In this document: positions 48,929 to 56,236 of the stretch, one piece after another
How positions within the stretch are numbered: position 1 is the first letter of the stretch
How the letters are laid out: each line of letters begins with the position of its first letter
Assembly: GCA_018815925.1 (NCBI GenBank)
Contig: JAHIWS010000028.1
Span: 1 to 56,236, forward strand
DNA length: 56,236 nucleotides
Source: Nanobdellota archaeon
Lineage (GTDB): Archaea; Nanobdellota; Nanobdellia; Pacearchaeales; GW2011-AR1
Direction: 5' to 3'
Position numbers and translations under genes: made by a program
Notes under the pieces: model-generated
The model's database searches: none
The model's input: only the letters and a program-made list of their open reading frames with translations
What the model was told of the DNA's origin: nothing

Positions 48929-49759
48929 TTACCCAAAAAATAAATTAGTTCCAGCCGAGACTAAGAATGAAATTAGCATTAGAGTAAAAGAATGTTTTAT
49001 TCCTGCCTTTATGTTTCCTTCTGCTAGTTTTCCAATTGCTAACCCACTAAAAAAACCCTGAATTAGAAGTAGATATAGAAATGCATTGGATATTTCTTCT
49101 GTGCTAACCGCCCCGCCCCCTTTTGAAATATTAAGTTCACTGCTTATTCCTGGAATCTCACTCACCATTGGAAGTATTTTAAATTGCATAACTAAAATTA
49201 TTATCATAAATACAAAAAAGATAATATATCCCTGGACAACAAGGGTGGATATTGTAGATTTTCTTTCTTTTTTTAATTTATCTGACATACTTACTGCTCC
49301 GGCAACTGATTCGAGTATTTCTCCAATATTTCCTCCTGCTCTTTCTGCCTGGCCTATTAATGTAAGAGCCCTTGAAATTGATTTATTTCCAACATCTTTT
49401 GAAAATACTTTTAGGGCTATGTTTAAGGGAATCCCTAAAGAAATTTGATTAGCTAATTTTTCAATATTCTCACTTAAAACTCCATAAAATTTATTTTTTA
49501 AATTTATAATACTTTTACTTATAGGAGTTCCTGTTTTAACACTCTCTACTAGATTTCTAGCAAATTCTAAGAACATCTCTTCTTTTTCAGAAGCTATTCT
49601 ATTTTCGTTTATTATCGCAAGAATAAATGGAAAGATTCCTATTAAAACCCCAAAACCAATTAAAAGAAAGAAAAATTTTGTATTGATTAATATGACTGAT
49701 AAAATTATCATTGCAAGTGATAATATTATTCCAATCCAATGTATTTTTGTTATTTTCAT
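48929..49759 (-). CDS. Type IV pilus platform protein (TadC/FlaJ-like), second copy
   Basis: 276 aa, T2SSF domain. N-terminal pair of membrane helices, then cytoplasmic core EMFLEFARNLVESVKTGTPI, SKSIINLKNKFYGVLSENIE and LIGQAERAGGNIGEILESVA (the conserved Gly-rich T2SSF helix). Then C-terminal helices (GYIIFFVFMIIILVMQFKIL; FFSGLAIGKLAEGNIKAGIK). Pairs with the longer platform protein upstream, 1 nt apart, resembling TadB/TadC organisation. Confidence 0.85.
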   Translation of the reverse strand: MKITKIHWIGIILSLAMIILSVILINTKFFFLLIGFGVLIGIFPFILAIINENRIASEKEEMFLEFARNLVESVKTGTPISKSIINLKNKFYGVLSENIEKLANQISLGIPLNIALKVFSKDVGNKSISRALTLIGQAERAGGNIGEILESVAGAVSMSDKLKKERKSTISTLVVQGYIIFFVFMIIILVMQFKILPMVSEIPGISSELNISKGGGAVSTEEISNAFLYLLLIQGFFSGLAIGKLAEGNIKAGIKHSFTLMLISFLVSAGTNLFFG

Positions 49760-49760
49760 T

Positions 49761-51059
49761 TTATTCTGTAGACCCTTTCAAATGCAAAAAACCTAAAAAA
49801 ATAATATTTGCTAATGAAACCCCCAATATCATTATTAATGTAATCATTGAAGGAGTAATCCAACTTAACCCACTTATACTCATCATCATTAATAAAAGCA
49901 TTAAGATCATTGGGGCGGCAATAACTACACTTATGTAAATATCCATAAATGTTTCAGCAGCTTTTGTTTGTTTTTCTTTGTCAATTCTATGTTCAAAAAG
50001 AAGTGTTTGAGATCTTTTATCAAAGAATTCTGGAAGGTCACCCCCTGAATTTATTGTTGTTGCTACACCATTTAATAAGTCTGCAAGTTTTTTACTAGGG
50101 CTGTTGAATGCAACATTTCTAAGAGAAGTAGCTAAATTATATCCATAAACATTAGTTTCATTAATTATTTTTATAAATTCTTTTTCTATTGCAGGATATT
50201 CTTTTGTTGAGATGATTATACTGAATATTTTTCCAGGTTCAATTAGTGATCCAGAAATAGCAGCCATGTGTATTGTAGCAAATGGTAGTTCTCTGTTAAT
50301 CTTAATTTCAGCAGTTTTTTTTTCTAAAGATGGATAAAAATACATAATTAAAAAAGTTGCTATTGGAACTATAAATAAAATCCAAAATACCTTAACAAAT
50401 CTTGTACCTAGGTTTTCTGTAACAGAAGTTATTATTGGAAAACTAGACCCAATATTAAAAAATAAGAAAAATAAAAATATAACAATTCCCCCTAATACTG
50501 AAAACAAGGTGGTTAACAAAATTATAGATATATAGGTGATTGGTGTAGTTTGTATTTTTGATTTTATAAGGTCTCTTCCTAAGGTCCTGAATGATGTTTT
50601 TTTAATTAAAGAAGTAGCGAGGCCAGAAAAAGTTTTATTTGCTAATTGAAGATATCTACTAGGTTTTTCTCTTTTTCTCTTTTTCTCTTTTTCTTTTTTC
50701 TTTCTAAATCGTTTTAGAGTTTCTTCTTCAAGTTTTGATATTCCCATATTTATTTTAGGTTTTTCAGTTGGGATAAATGTTTTTTTAATTGGAACCGAAA
50801 TTCTTTTAACATTTGGTGTTTCCTTTATTTGAAGAAGGGGTTTTGAAAGGTTTATTCTTTCAAGATTGATCATAATATTTTTACTTATTGTTTTCAATGA
50901 ATCTTTTAAAGAATTTATCTGAGAATCTAACATCTTTTTTTCAGCAAGATTATCTTCTTTATCCAGAGAAATAAATAAAGATTTTAATTCCCTAATTATT
51001 GTTTTCTCTTTTGAAATATTATTTTTTAATTCTTTTACAAAATCCTTTTTTGAAATCAT
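49761..51059 (-). CDS. Type IV pilus platform protein (TadB/FlaJ-like), first copy
   Basis: 432 aa. N-terminal coiled coil about 1-100 (KKDFVKELKNNISKEKTIIR), a very basic linker (RKKEKEKKRKREKPSRY), two membrane helices near 170-250, the cytoplasmic T2SSF core (INRELPFATIHMAAISGSLI, GYNLATSLRNVAFNSPSKKL, GVATTINSGGDLPEFF), and two final helices. The N-terminal coiled coil is an addition to the usual fold. Its ATG overlaps the stop of a 54-aa ORF. Confidence 0.85.
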   Translation of the reverse strand: MISKKDFVKELKNNISKEKTIIRELKSLFISLDKEDNLAEKKMLDSQINSLKDSLKTISKNIMINLERINLSKPLLQIKETPNVKRISVPIKKTFIPTEKPKINMGISKLEEETLKRFRKKKEKEKKRKREKPSRYLQLANKTFSGLATSLIKKTSFRTLGRDLIKSKIQTTPITYISIILLTTLFSVLGGIVIFLFFLFFNIGSSFPIITSVTENLGTRFVKVFWILFIVPIATFLIMYFYPSLEKKTAEIKINRELPFATIHMAAISGSLIEPGKIFSIIISTKEYPAIEKEFIKIINETNVYGYNLATSLRNVAFNSPSKKLADLLNGVATTINSGGDLPEFFDKRSQTLLFEHRIDKEKQTKAAETFMDIYISVVIAAPMILMLLLMMMSISGLSWITPSMITLIMILGVSLANIIFLGFLHLKGSTE

Positions 51060-51220
51060 TTAATTTCTCCATTAATTTTTTTTTGTACCTGTAGAATAAA
51101 TTTTTTTGCTTTGTTGAATTTTTCAGAGTTTTTACTATTGTATGCTTGTTCTAGTTGAATCCCAGCTTCTTCAACAGAATTAACTATCTGATTAAGAAAT
51201 TCTATATGCTCTTTTTCCAT
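51056..51220 (-). CDS. 54-aa coiled-coil protein between HEPN and platform gene
   Basis: ATG at 51220 reads MEKEHIEFLNQIVNSVEEAG, IQLEQAYNSKNSEKFNKAKK, then FILQVQKKINGEIK. The stop TGA overlaps the platform gene's ATG as ATGA, and the start overlaps the HEPN 3' end by 19 nt. Coding is supported by this operon fit and by helical heptad-like sequence with no forbidden features. No family recognised; perhaps a partner of the platform coiled coil. Confidence 0.7.
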   Translation of the reverse strand: MEKEHIEFLNQIVNSVEEAGIQLEQAYNSKNSEKFNKAKKFILQVQKKINGEIK

Positions 51221-51642
51221 TTTTCGCTTCTTTTTAGATATTTTTTTATTATTTCTTTCCTTAATAATGAAATCTCTTTTATTATACTTTTTGCTTCTTC
51301 TACAGGAATATCTTTTCCATAGTAATTTATCTGGTTTTTAATCTTCCTAAATTTGTTAAAATTTACAGAAGAGCTTTTATCGTGACATATTTCTTCTAAA
51401 AATGCACAAAAACATTCGTGATTATATATTTTAAAACATTTTTTTATTACTAAAACTTCAAGAATTTCTCTTAATGATTCATAGCCCACACTAACTTTAG
51501 TAGAAGCAGTTGTTTCATCAAGTTCTAATCTTTTATTGCTCTCAAATTTCTTTTTACTTGATTTAATAAGTGAGTTAATTAGATTTGTATCTATTTTAAT
51601 TCTTTTTACAAGTTTTTTATCCTTACATTCTTTCCAATCCAT
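51202..51642 (-). CDS. HEPN-domain protein paired with MNT (second pair)
   Basis: 146 aa all-helical. VGYESLREILEVLVIKKCFK and IYNHECFCAFLEEIC match the HEPN helix pair, including the HE. The motif region is K102-N-Q-I-N-Y107-Y108-G-K: both the Arg and the His of Rx4-6H are replaced (Lys, Tyr), but the NxIxYYGK core equals that of the first pair (RNSITYYGK). Its start overlaps the MNT stop by 1 nt. Probably a regulatory or substrate HEPN, not an active RNase. Confidence 0.8.
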   Translation of the reverse strand: MDWKECKDKKLVKRIKIDTNLINSLIKSSKKKFESNKRLELDETTASTKVSVGYESLREILEVLVIKKCFKIYNHECFCAFLEEICHDKSSSVNFNKFRKIKNQINYYGKDIPVEEAKSIIKEISLLRKEIIKKYLKRSEKWKKSI

Positions 51643-52151
51643 TATATTATTTCCCCTCCAAGAACATATCCATTAAGTATATTCATTTTAAGTTCTTTAC
51701 TCTTTATTTTATCTATTGAATCAAATTTAAATGATTGTATGTTTCTTTTAATTTCCTTTTCAAACTTTTCAAAATTAACTTTTTTACTTATTTTACCAAA
51801 CACTGCTAAATCAATATCAGAGTCTTTTTTTGTTTCTAATTTAGATAGGGATCCAAACAAAATAATATAAGGATAATGGAGATTATCATTTAAATATTCA
51901 ATAATTCTTTTTAATTTTTCCTTCCAGTATATTCTAGATAAATCTTTTAAAACAAAACTTTCTCTGTTGGCTCTAAATAATAAATACCCTCTTTCTCCTC
52001 TTTTTTTGAGTAAATTTTCTTTTTCAAATTTTTTTAATAAATTTGATGCTGTTGGTGGGCTTACTCCCATAAGTCTAGAGTATTCTCTGACTCCTACCTC
52101 AATATAACAGTCCTCAAAAAAAGGTGAAAGATTGTTAATTATATTTAACAT
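51642..52151 (-). CDS. Winged-helix MNT nucleotidyltransferase (second pair)
   Basis: 169 aa. N-terminal winged helix (VGVREYSRLMGVSPPTASNL, LKKFEKENLLKKRGERGYLL). Nucleotidyltransferase core: IILFGSLSKLETKKDSDIDL then AVFG (GS...DxD). C-terminus NILNGYVLGGEII resembles the first pair's NILNGIVLSGSVDL. Leaderless start behind a TATA box that is bracketed by an inverted repeat. Sits between the ATPase and platform genes of the pilus cluster. Confidence 0.85.
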   Translation of the reverse strand: MLNIINNLSPFFEDCYIEVGVREYSRLMGVSPPTASNLLKKFEKENLLKKRGERGYLLFRANRESFVLKDLSRIYWKEKLKRIIEYLNDNLHYPYIILFGSLSKLETKKDSDIDLAVFGKISKKVNFEKFEKEIKRNIQSFKFDSIDKIKSKELKMNILNGYVLGGEII

Positions 52152-52191
52152 ATGTAAAGGATACTTAACAGATGTTTATAAATCTTTACAT
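52152..52191. promoter_or_regulatory. Inverted repeat around the second MNT/HEPN promoter
   Basis: ATGTAAAG (52152-52159) and CTTTACAT (52184-52191) form perfect 8-bp arms with 32 bp between centres, about three helical turns. They enclose the TATA box (GTTTATAAA, 52174-52182, palindromic core) and abut the MNT ATG at 52151. This is the geometry of an autoregulatory operator for the MNT's own winged helix. Confidence 0.6.
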
Positions 52192-52206
52192 TTAATATTT
52201 TAACTT

Positions 52207-53769
52207 TTACATAATCCCAAATTTTCTTAGGGTCTGCTCTGGCTTTTTATAATATTGGTTAATTACATCCTGAACTTCTTCAAACTTAAAAATCTTATTT
52301 TTATATAAAGCATAAATCAATCGAACTCTTTTTTTAAATTCTAGTTCAAGTTCCTCTAGTCTTAATCCATATCTTTGAGAAATTTTTTCAAATATTTTGC
52401 TATTTTTCTTAAAGTAAAACTGATCATCACGAGGATTCCATTTAAAAGGGGTATTTGTCAAAGCTATTCCATTTGAATTTATATTAACAATTTCAGCTAT
52501 TTCCTTAAGTTTTCTTGTTTCTTGTTTATTTACTATTGCATGAGTCATAATACAAACACAATCAAGAATATTTAGCAGAGTTGGAGAAAGTTCAATTGGA
52601 GGAGTTTCTAATCTTTTTATCACAGTATCTACAGAATCTGCATGCATTGTGCTTAGAGATGAGTGTCCTGAGGCCATTCCTTGAAATAAAACATAAGTTT
52701 CTTTTCCTCTTACCTCCCCCACTATTACATAGTCTGGATTTTGTCTAAAAGAACTTTTTAGTAAGGTAAATAAATTTACTTCACCAGCTTTTTCTATTCC
52801 TGTAGCATTTCTAACAATACTTGGAAGCCAGTTTTCTCTTGGAAGGTTTAATTCCCTTGTGTCTTCAATTGAAACAACTCTTGCTTCAGGAGGAATAAAA
52901 AATACAATAGCATTTAACAAAGTGGTTTTTCCAGAAGAGGTTCCTCCAGTAATAAGAAGATTCATTTTGTACTGAATTAATATCCAAAGATAAGCAAGCA
53001 TTTCTGCACTTAAAGTTTTTAATGATATTAATTGGGTTGGAGTCCAGGGAGTTTTTGTGAATTTTCTTATTGTAAATGTTGGACCTCTGCTAGTAATGTC
53101 CTTGGTGTATGTAGCATTTACTCTGCTCCCATCAGGTAAACTACCATCTAAAATAGGATTAGAATAAGAGATATATTTACCACATCTTTGAGCAAGTTTT
53201 TCAACAAAATTTGACAGCTTATTACTGTTTTTAAATTTAATATTTGTTTTTATGTTTCTGTACAGTCTGTGCACAATATAAATAGGAGTATTAATTCCAT
53301 TACACTCAATATCTTCAACAAAATAATCTCTTAACAAAGGATCTGTTTCATTAAATCCTATAAAATCCCTGGCAAGATAATAAAATATTTTTTGATAAGA
53401 TTCATAAGGTAAATCTATTCCAAGTTCGATAGCAAGTATTTTAAATCTTTTATCAATATAGTCTAAAAGAGTTTCTTGATTTTTTTCTATGACAGTATCA
53501 AAATTAATCATATCCCTCATCGCAGAAATTATCTGGTTTTTGTAAATGATTTCTTTCTCATTAAGATATGGCTCTTCAACTTCATAAACTAATTCATATT
53601 CTTTAGGATCCCAATAAATATGTGCAAAAGAAAAAGGAGATATAAGGCTATATCTTACATTTATCTTACTTTTATCTTTAATCTTCTTTAAATGAGGTAT
53701 TTTTGGAGTAAATTTTATTTCAACTCTTTGGTAATTTTGTATGTTTATTCTTTTTTCTTTTTGTAACAT
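52207..53769 (-). CDS. Type IV pilus/archaellum-type secretion ATPase
   Basis: 520 aa, PilT/GspE superfamily (FlaI/TadA-like). N-terminal domain 1-150, then DPLLRDYFVEDIECNGINTP, DGSLPDGSRVNATYT and TFTIRKFTKTPWTPTQLI. Walker A GGTSSGKT (275-282), Asp box SIEDTREL, Walker B DYVIVGEVRGKE (346-357), His box GMASGHSSLSTMHADSVDTV. Powers pilin assembly through the platform proteins. Follows the QxxxE prepilin gene by 1 nt. Confidence 0.93.
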   Translation of the reverse strand: MLQKEKRINIQNYQRVEIKFTPKIPHLKKIKDKSKINVRYSLISPFSFAHIYWDPKEYELVYEVEEPYLNEKEIIYKNQIISAMRDMINFDTVIEKNQETLLDYIDKRFKILAIELGIDLPYESYQKIFYYLARDFIGFNETDPLLRDYFVEDIECNGINTPIYIVHRLYRNIKTNIKFKNSNKLSNFVEKLAQRCGKYISYSNPILDGSLPDGSRVNATYTKDITSRGPTFTIRKFTKTPWTPTQLISLKTLSAEMLAYLWILIQYKMNLLITGGTSSGKTTLLNAIVFFIPPEARVVSIEDTRELNLPRENWLPSIVRNATGIEKAGEVNLFTLLKSSFRQNPDYVIVGEVRGKETYVLFQGMASGHSSLSTMHADSVDTVIKRLETPPIELSPTLLNILDCVCIMTHAIVNKQETRKLKEIAEIVNINSNGIALTNTPFKWNPRDDQFYFKKNSKIFEKISQRYGLRLEELELEFKKRVRLIYALYKNKIFKFEEVQDVINQYYKKPEQTLRKFGIM

Positions 53770-53770
53770 T

Positions 53771-54295
53771 TTAATTTAATTCAACATCTATTATTGTTGG
53801 TGTTCCTCCTTTATTTGAAAAAAATACATTATAAGGTGTTGGAGCCTTAGGAATTATTTTTAATTCATCTATTGAATTAAAAGTTATATTATATGTATTA
53901 TTATAAGTCCTTGTTAAAGTGACTTTATTAGAATTACCTATTTTTTCAGTGTGTACAACCAATGTCCCATAAGATATATCTTCTCCTGGTTGGCTATACA
54001 TATCCTTGCTATCCATCTCAAATACAATTTTATCATTTTCTGAATCTATTTTTAACACACCTTTTCTTAATCCAAGCTCAACTAATCTTTTATTTCCTAA
54101 TCCTCCTTCATCTAGTTCTAAAATGATTGTATCTATATTTTCCATTATAGTGATTGATTGTTCAATTATGGCTCTATCTTGCATTTCATCTATTTTAGGT
54201 TTTACAAAAGATAATACTAAACCAATCATAACTAAGGCAATTAGGGTGTAAATTACTGTCTCTACCCAAATTTGACCTCTTGTTTTTTTCTTCAT
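53771..54295 (-). CDS. Prepilin with class III signal peptide
   Basis: 174 aa. KKKTRG is the basic leader, cleavage expected before QIWVETVIYTLIALVMIGLV, with Glu at +5. This is the archaeal prepilin peptidase (PibD/EppA-type) pattern. A long helix (KPKIDEMQDRAIIEQSITIM) and a C-terminal beta domain (GTLVVHTEKIGNSNKVTL) follow. First gene of the pilus cluster, directly upstream of the ATPase. The prepilin peptidase is not in the window. Confidence 0.8.
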   Translation of the reverse strand: MKKKTRGQIWVETVIYTLIALVMIGLVLSFVKPKIDEMQDRAIIEQSITIMENIDTIILELDEGGLGNKRLVELGLRKGVLKIDSENDKIVFEMDSKDMYSQPGEDISYGTLVVHTEKIGNSNKVTLTRTYNNTYNITFNSIDELKIIPKAPTPYNVFFSNKGGTPTIIDVELN

Positions 54296-54401
54296 AATAT
54301 ACCTCTTTTATATTCTTTCTTTATAGTATTTTAAATAGAAATCAGTTTATAATATTTTTCTTTCAAGGGTTAAACCTGTATAATGGTTGTTGTGATTATT
54401 T

Positions 54402-55355
54402 TTAGTCCCTACTGGAATTATATAAATTTGTTGCTAATTTTTCTAACATAGAAGTATTTTCTACATTTTTGATCCAATTTCCAGGGATTTTAGAAATACT
54501 ATTATATGCTCCACTAATTGCTCCTGTAATACAAGCAATTGTATCTGAGTCACCATCTGTATTAGCTGCTAATAATACTGATTTTTTATAATCATTTGGT
54601 GAACTTAAAAAACAATATAAAGAAGCTGCTACAGCTTCTTCTCCTATCCAACCATCTCCAAGAAAATGAACACCTTTAATTAAATCTAATTTTTTAGCTT
54701 GAGATATTTCTTTTATTTTTGAATTAAATTCATTAACATCAAAGTTCATTTTTTTGCCTGTTTTTTCCATAAAATCAATTAACATTGTTTCATACTTGTT
54801 TGGATCAACATTTTTAACAGCCAAACTTGTAAGATAAGCTGTTGCAATTCCAGATGCAATTCCAGAGTTATGTCCATGTGTACATTTACTTACTGCATAA
54901 GAAACTTCTGCAAGTTTTTCTTCACCATTAAAATAAAATAAACCTATTGGTGCACTTCTCATTGCTGCACCACAACCCTTTGAATTATTATCCCCTGATT
55001 TTCTCCAATCAATACCTTTTTCTAAATTCCTACATCCAGATAAACATGTATTTCCAGGAGCCCTGTTATTTTCAGGATCATGAAGCCATTTAACAAATTC
55101 ATTAGAAACATATTTCATCACATTATCAACTGAATAATGTTCTCTACTTGCTTTTATTAGTCCATTAGCAACAGCTATGCTCATTTGTGCATCATCACTA
55201 TATTTTTTTCCAATAAAATCTGTTAATCCTTTTTCTCCAAATAATTTTTTAATTTCAGAATACCTCATAAATTCTACAGCATAACCTAGTTGATCTCCTA
55301 TTGCTAAACCATAGACTGCTCCTTTAAACTTACTTAAAAGGTTGATTTTCTTCAT
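54402..55355 (-). CDS. ADP-ribosylglycohydrolase (DraG/ARH), likely immunity protein
   Basis: 317 aa, all-helical ADP-ribosyl hydrolase fold. FKGAVYGLAIGDQLGYAVEF (10-29) is the start signature. YSDDAQM supplies Asp54 and Asp55 of the di-metal site (family TDDTxM). KGCGAAMRSAPIGLF matches GNGxxMRxxP. NTDGDSDTIACITGAISGAY carries Asp269 and Asp271 of the second metal set. The key residues are intact, so an active enzyme that removes ADP-ribose from arginine is expected. It lies 52 nt downstream of an RHS protein with an ADP-ribosyltransferase-like tip, the classic position of an immunity gene. Confidence 0.92.
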   Translation of the reverse strand: MKKINLLSKFKGAVYGLAIGDQLGYAVEFMRYSEIKKLFGEKGLTDFIGKKYSDDAQMSIAVANGLIKASREHYSVDNVMKYVSNEFVKWLHDPENNRAPGNTCLSGCRNLEKGIDWRKSGDNNSKGCGAAMRSAPIGLFYFNGEEKLAEVSYAVSKCTHGHNSGIASGIATAYLTSLAVKNVDPNKYETMLIDFMEKTGKKMNFDVNEFNSKIKEISQAKKLDLIKGVHFLGDGWIGEEAVAASLYCFLSSPNDYKKSVLLAANTDGDSDTIACITGAISGAYNSISKIPGNWIKNVENTSMLEKLATNLYNSSRD

Positions 55356-55407
55356 AAAATCTAATTTCTAGAAGCCTTTATAAACTTTCTTAGTGACCTA
55401 AAAAATA

Positions 55408-56236
55408 CTATTCTACAGGTTTTAATTTAAGAATTTTATAATCTGTTAAAGGTTCTCCAACAAATATTTCCCTTTCATAGCTAAGAGCATCAGATGCTTC
55501 ATAATCTCCTTTCCCATAAGGTATTTCTCTTACAAGTGGATTTTCCATATCAACTTTTGCTTCTATAAAAACTTTAAATTGTGGTTCAGGTGTCCTTTCA
55601 AATTTAGTATCTCTATAAAAAACCTCTGCAGCAGATTTATCCCAACTTGTGCTTAAACCAAATTTATTAGAATTAGGTCCAACTTCATGAACATGAAAAA
55701 GAGAAACTTTTTCTATCCCAATTCTTTCAATCTCTTCTTTTGCTGCTTCTGCAAATTCATTAGCACCACCATAATTTTTGTTATAATAAGGTTCACCTTC
55801 TATTATTTTTGACAACATTTTTTTACCTATAACATCCCCCCTATACACTTTCCTAATCATTCCTCCAACTCCAGCCAAATCCCCGTTTTGCATATCTTGT
55901 TTTAAAGAAGTTGGTTGACCCATAGAAGTAAGGGCTTCTCCAATTCCTGCTAATAAAGGATTAGGACCCCACATATCACCTTGTGTTTTTGACAAATGAG
56001 TAAAAGATTCTCCAATTTTTCTAAGACCCCAATTGATAGGATTATCAACAGGTTTATTAATAAAATTATGAATATTACTATCTCCGTCTGCATTCCCACT
56101 AGGATCAATATACTTCAAAGGATTATTTTTAACATACACATATCTATTTAATGAAAGAGGATCAGCAATTCCTCCCCTTACAACATCTGCTTGCATAAAT
56201 CTTCCTAATTCAGATTTATAATATCGAGCACCATAA
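55408..56236 (-). CDS. RHS-repeat protein C-terminus with ADP-ribosyltransferase-like toxin domain (partial)
   Basis: Open to the window edge; the first Met (56196) is internal. Upstream codons give YGARYYKSELGRFM, then QADVV and LSLNRYVYVKNNPLKYIDPS, the RHS core that precedes variable toxin tips. Numbering from that Met, the tip (about 40-262) shows VYRG (Arg119), FGLSTSWDKSAA (S182-T-S184) and SYEREIF (Glu241-x-Glu243), in the order R, STS, ExE of arginine-type ADP-ribosyltransferases. The tip assignment rests on motif order and spacing, not an alignment. The next gene on the strand is an ADP-ribosylglycohydrolase, which fits a toxin-immunity pair. The N-terminal bulk is outside the window. 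Confidence 0.8.
   Translation of the reverse strand, partial: YGARYYKSELGRFMQADVVRGGIADPLSLNRYVYVKNNPLKYIDPSGNADGDSNIHNFINKPVDNPINWGLRKIGESFTHLSKTQGDMWGPNPLLAGIGEALTSMGQPTSLKQDMQNGDLAGVGGMIRKVYRGDVIGKKMLSKIIEGEPYYNKNYGGANEFAEAAKEEIERIGIEKVSLFHVHEVGPNSNKFGLSTSWDKSAAEVFYRDTKFERTPEPQFKVFIEAKVDMENPLVREIPYGKGDYEASDALSYEREIFVGEPLTDYKILKLKPVE

Noticed and set aside
54402-55355. ADP-ribosylglycohydrolase as a housekeeping or nitrogenase regulator (DraG)
   Set aside because: No nitrogenase or DraT context; its placement behind an ART-tipped RHS gene fits immunity better, though a general role cannot be excluded.

Overview
This AT-rich window reads as archaeal chromosome, most likely from a small-genome DPANN lineage of the Woesearchaeota/Pacearchaeota type. 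The archaeal assignment rests on directly readable gene content: a 16S-tRNA-Ala(intron)-23S rRNA operon with the archaeal 16S 5' end, proteasome alpha and beta, exosome Rrp4/Rrp41/Rrp42, SBDS, RNA polymerase subunit K, Pop5, aCPSF1, archaeal RNase J, Mre11/Rad50, RtcB with archease, an archaeal CCA-adding enzyme and an archaeal type IV pilus system. The DPANN placement is an inference from compact genes, divergent housekeeping proteins and many lineage-specific membrane or secreted proteins. It would need a 16S tree.

Layout. 1-4.65 kb: rRNA operon on the minus strand, with the 23S 3' end beyond the left edge, an intron-bearing tRNA-Ala(UGC) in the spacer and a degenerate copy of that tRNA's 3' end. 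4.7-8.3 kb: stand-alone LigD-type 3'-phosphoesterase, then enolase, two membrane proteins and ribosomal protein uS2. 8.4-13.9 kb: the archaeal exosome/proteasome superoperon (pop5, psmA, SBDS, rrp4, rrp41, rrp42, rpoK), with two unrecognised small genes inserted between the exosome subunits. 14-16.6 kb: RNase J behind a long, strongly foldable leader, a membrane protein and an Mtq2/HemK2-like methyltransferase. 16.6-19.8 kb: a small membrane gene broken by UGA and a 2-oxoacid:ferredoxin oxidoreductase (gamma-alpha fusion plus beta) with an unknown gene between. 19.9-26 kb: mre11-rad50, psmB, aCPSF1.

26-29.6 kb: metF converges on a tight mtrA-like/mtrH-like/metE-core operon. Together these suggest a corrinoid-dependent methionine synthesis route using Mtr subunits outside methanogenesis. 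29.6-35.8 kb: presenilin-type protease, a TrmB-regulator cluster behind twin divergent promoters, the CCA enzyme, and a GTPase/DUF2073/DUF2072-type trio. A perfect 93-bp tandem duplication sits at the 3' end of the DUF2073-type gene. 35.9-46.5 kb: large secreted or anchored surface proteins, RtcB, archease, and several small membrane, Tat-like and lipoprotein-like proteins.

46.6-54.3 kb: a type IV pilus (Tad/archaellum-like) cluster: prepilin, ATPase, two membrane platform proteins and further prepilin-like proteins. It is interrupted twice by a winged-helix MNT nucleotidyltransferase/HEPN pair, and each pair has a palindromic candidate operator. 54.4-56.2 kb: the C-terminal end of an RHS-repeat protein carrying an ADP-ribosyltransferase-like R-STS-ExE tip, followed by an ADP-ribosylglycohydrolase. 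This looks like a toxin/immunity pair and is the most striking system here. It is cut by the right edge.
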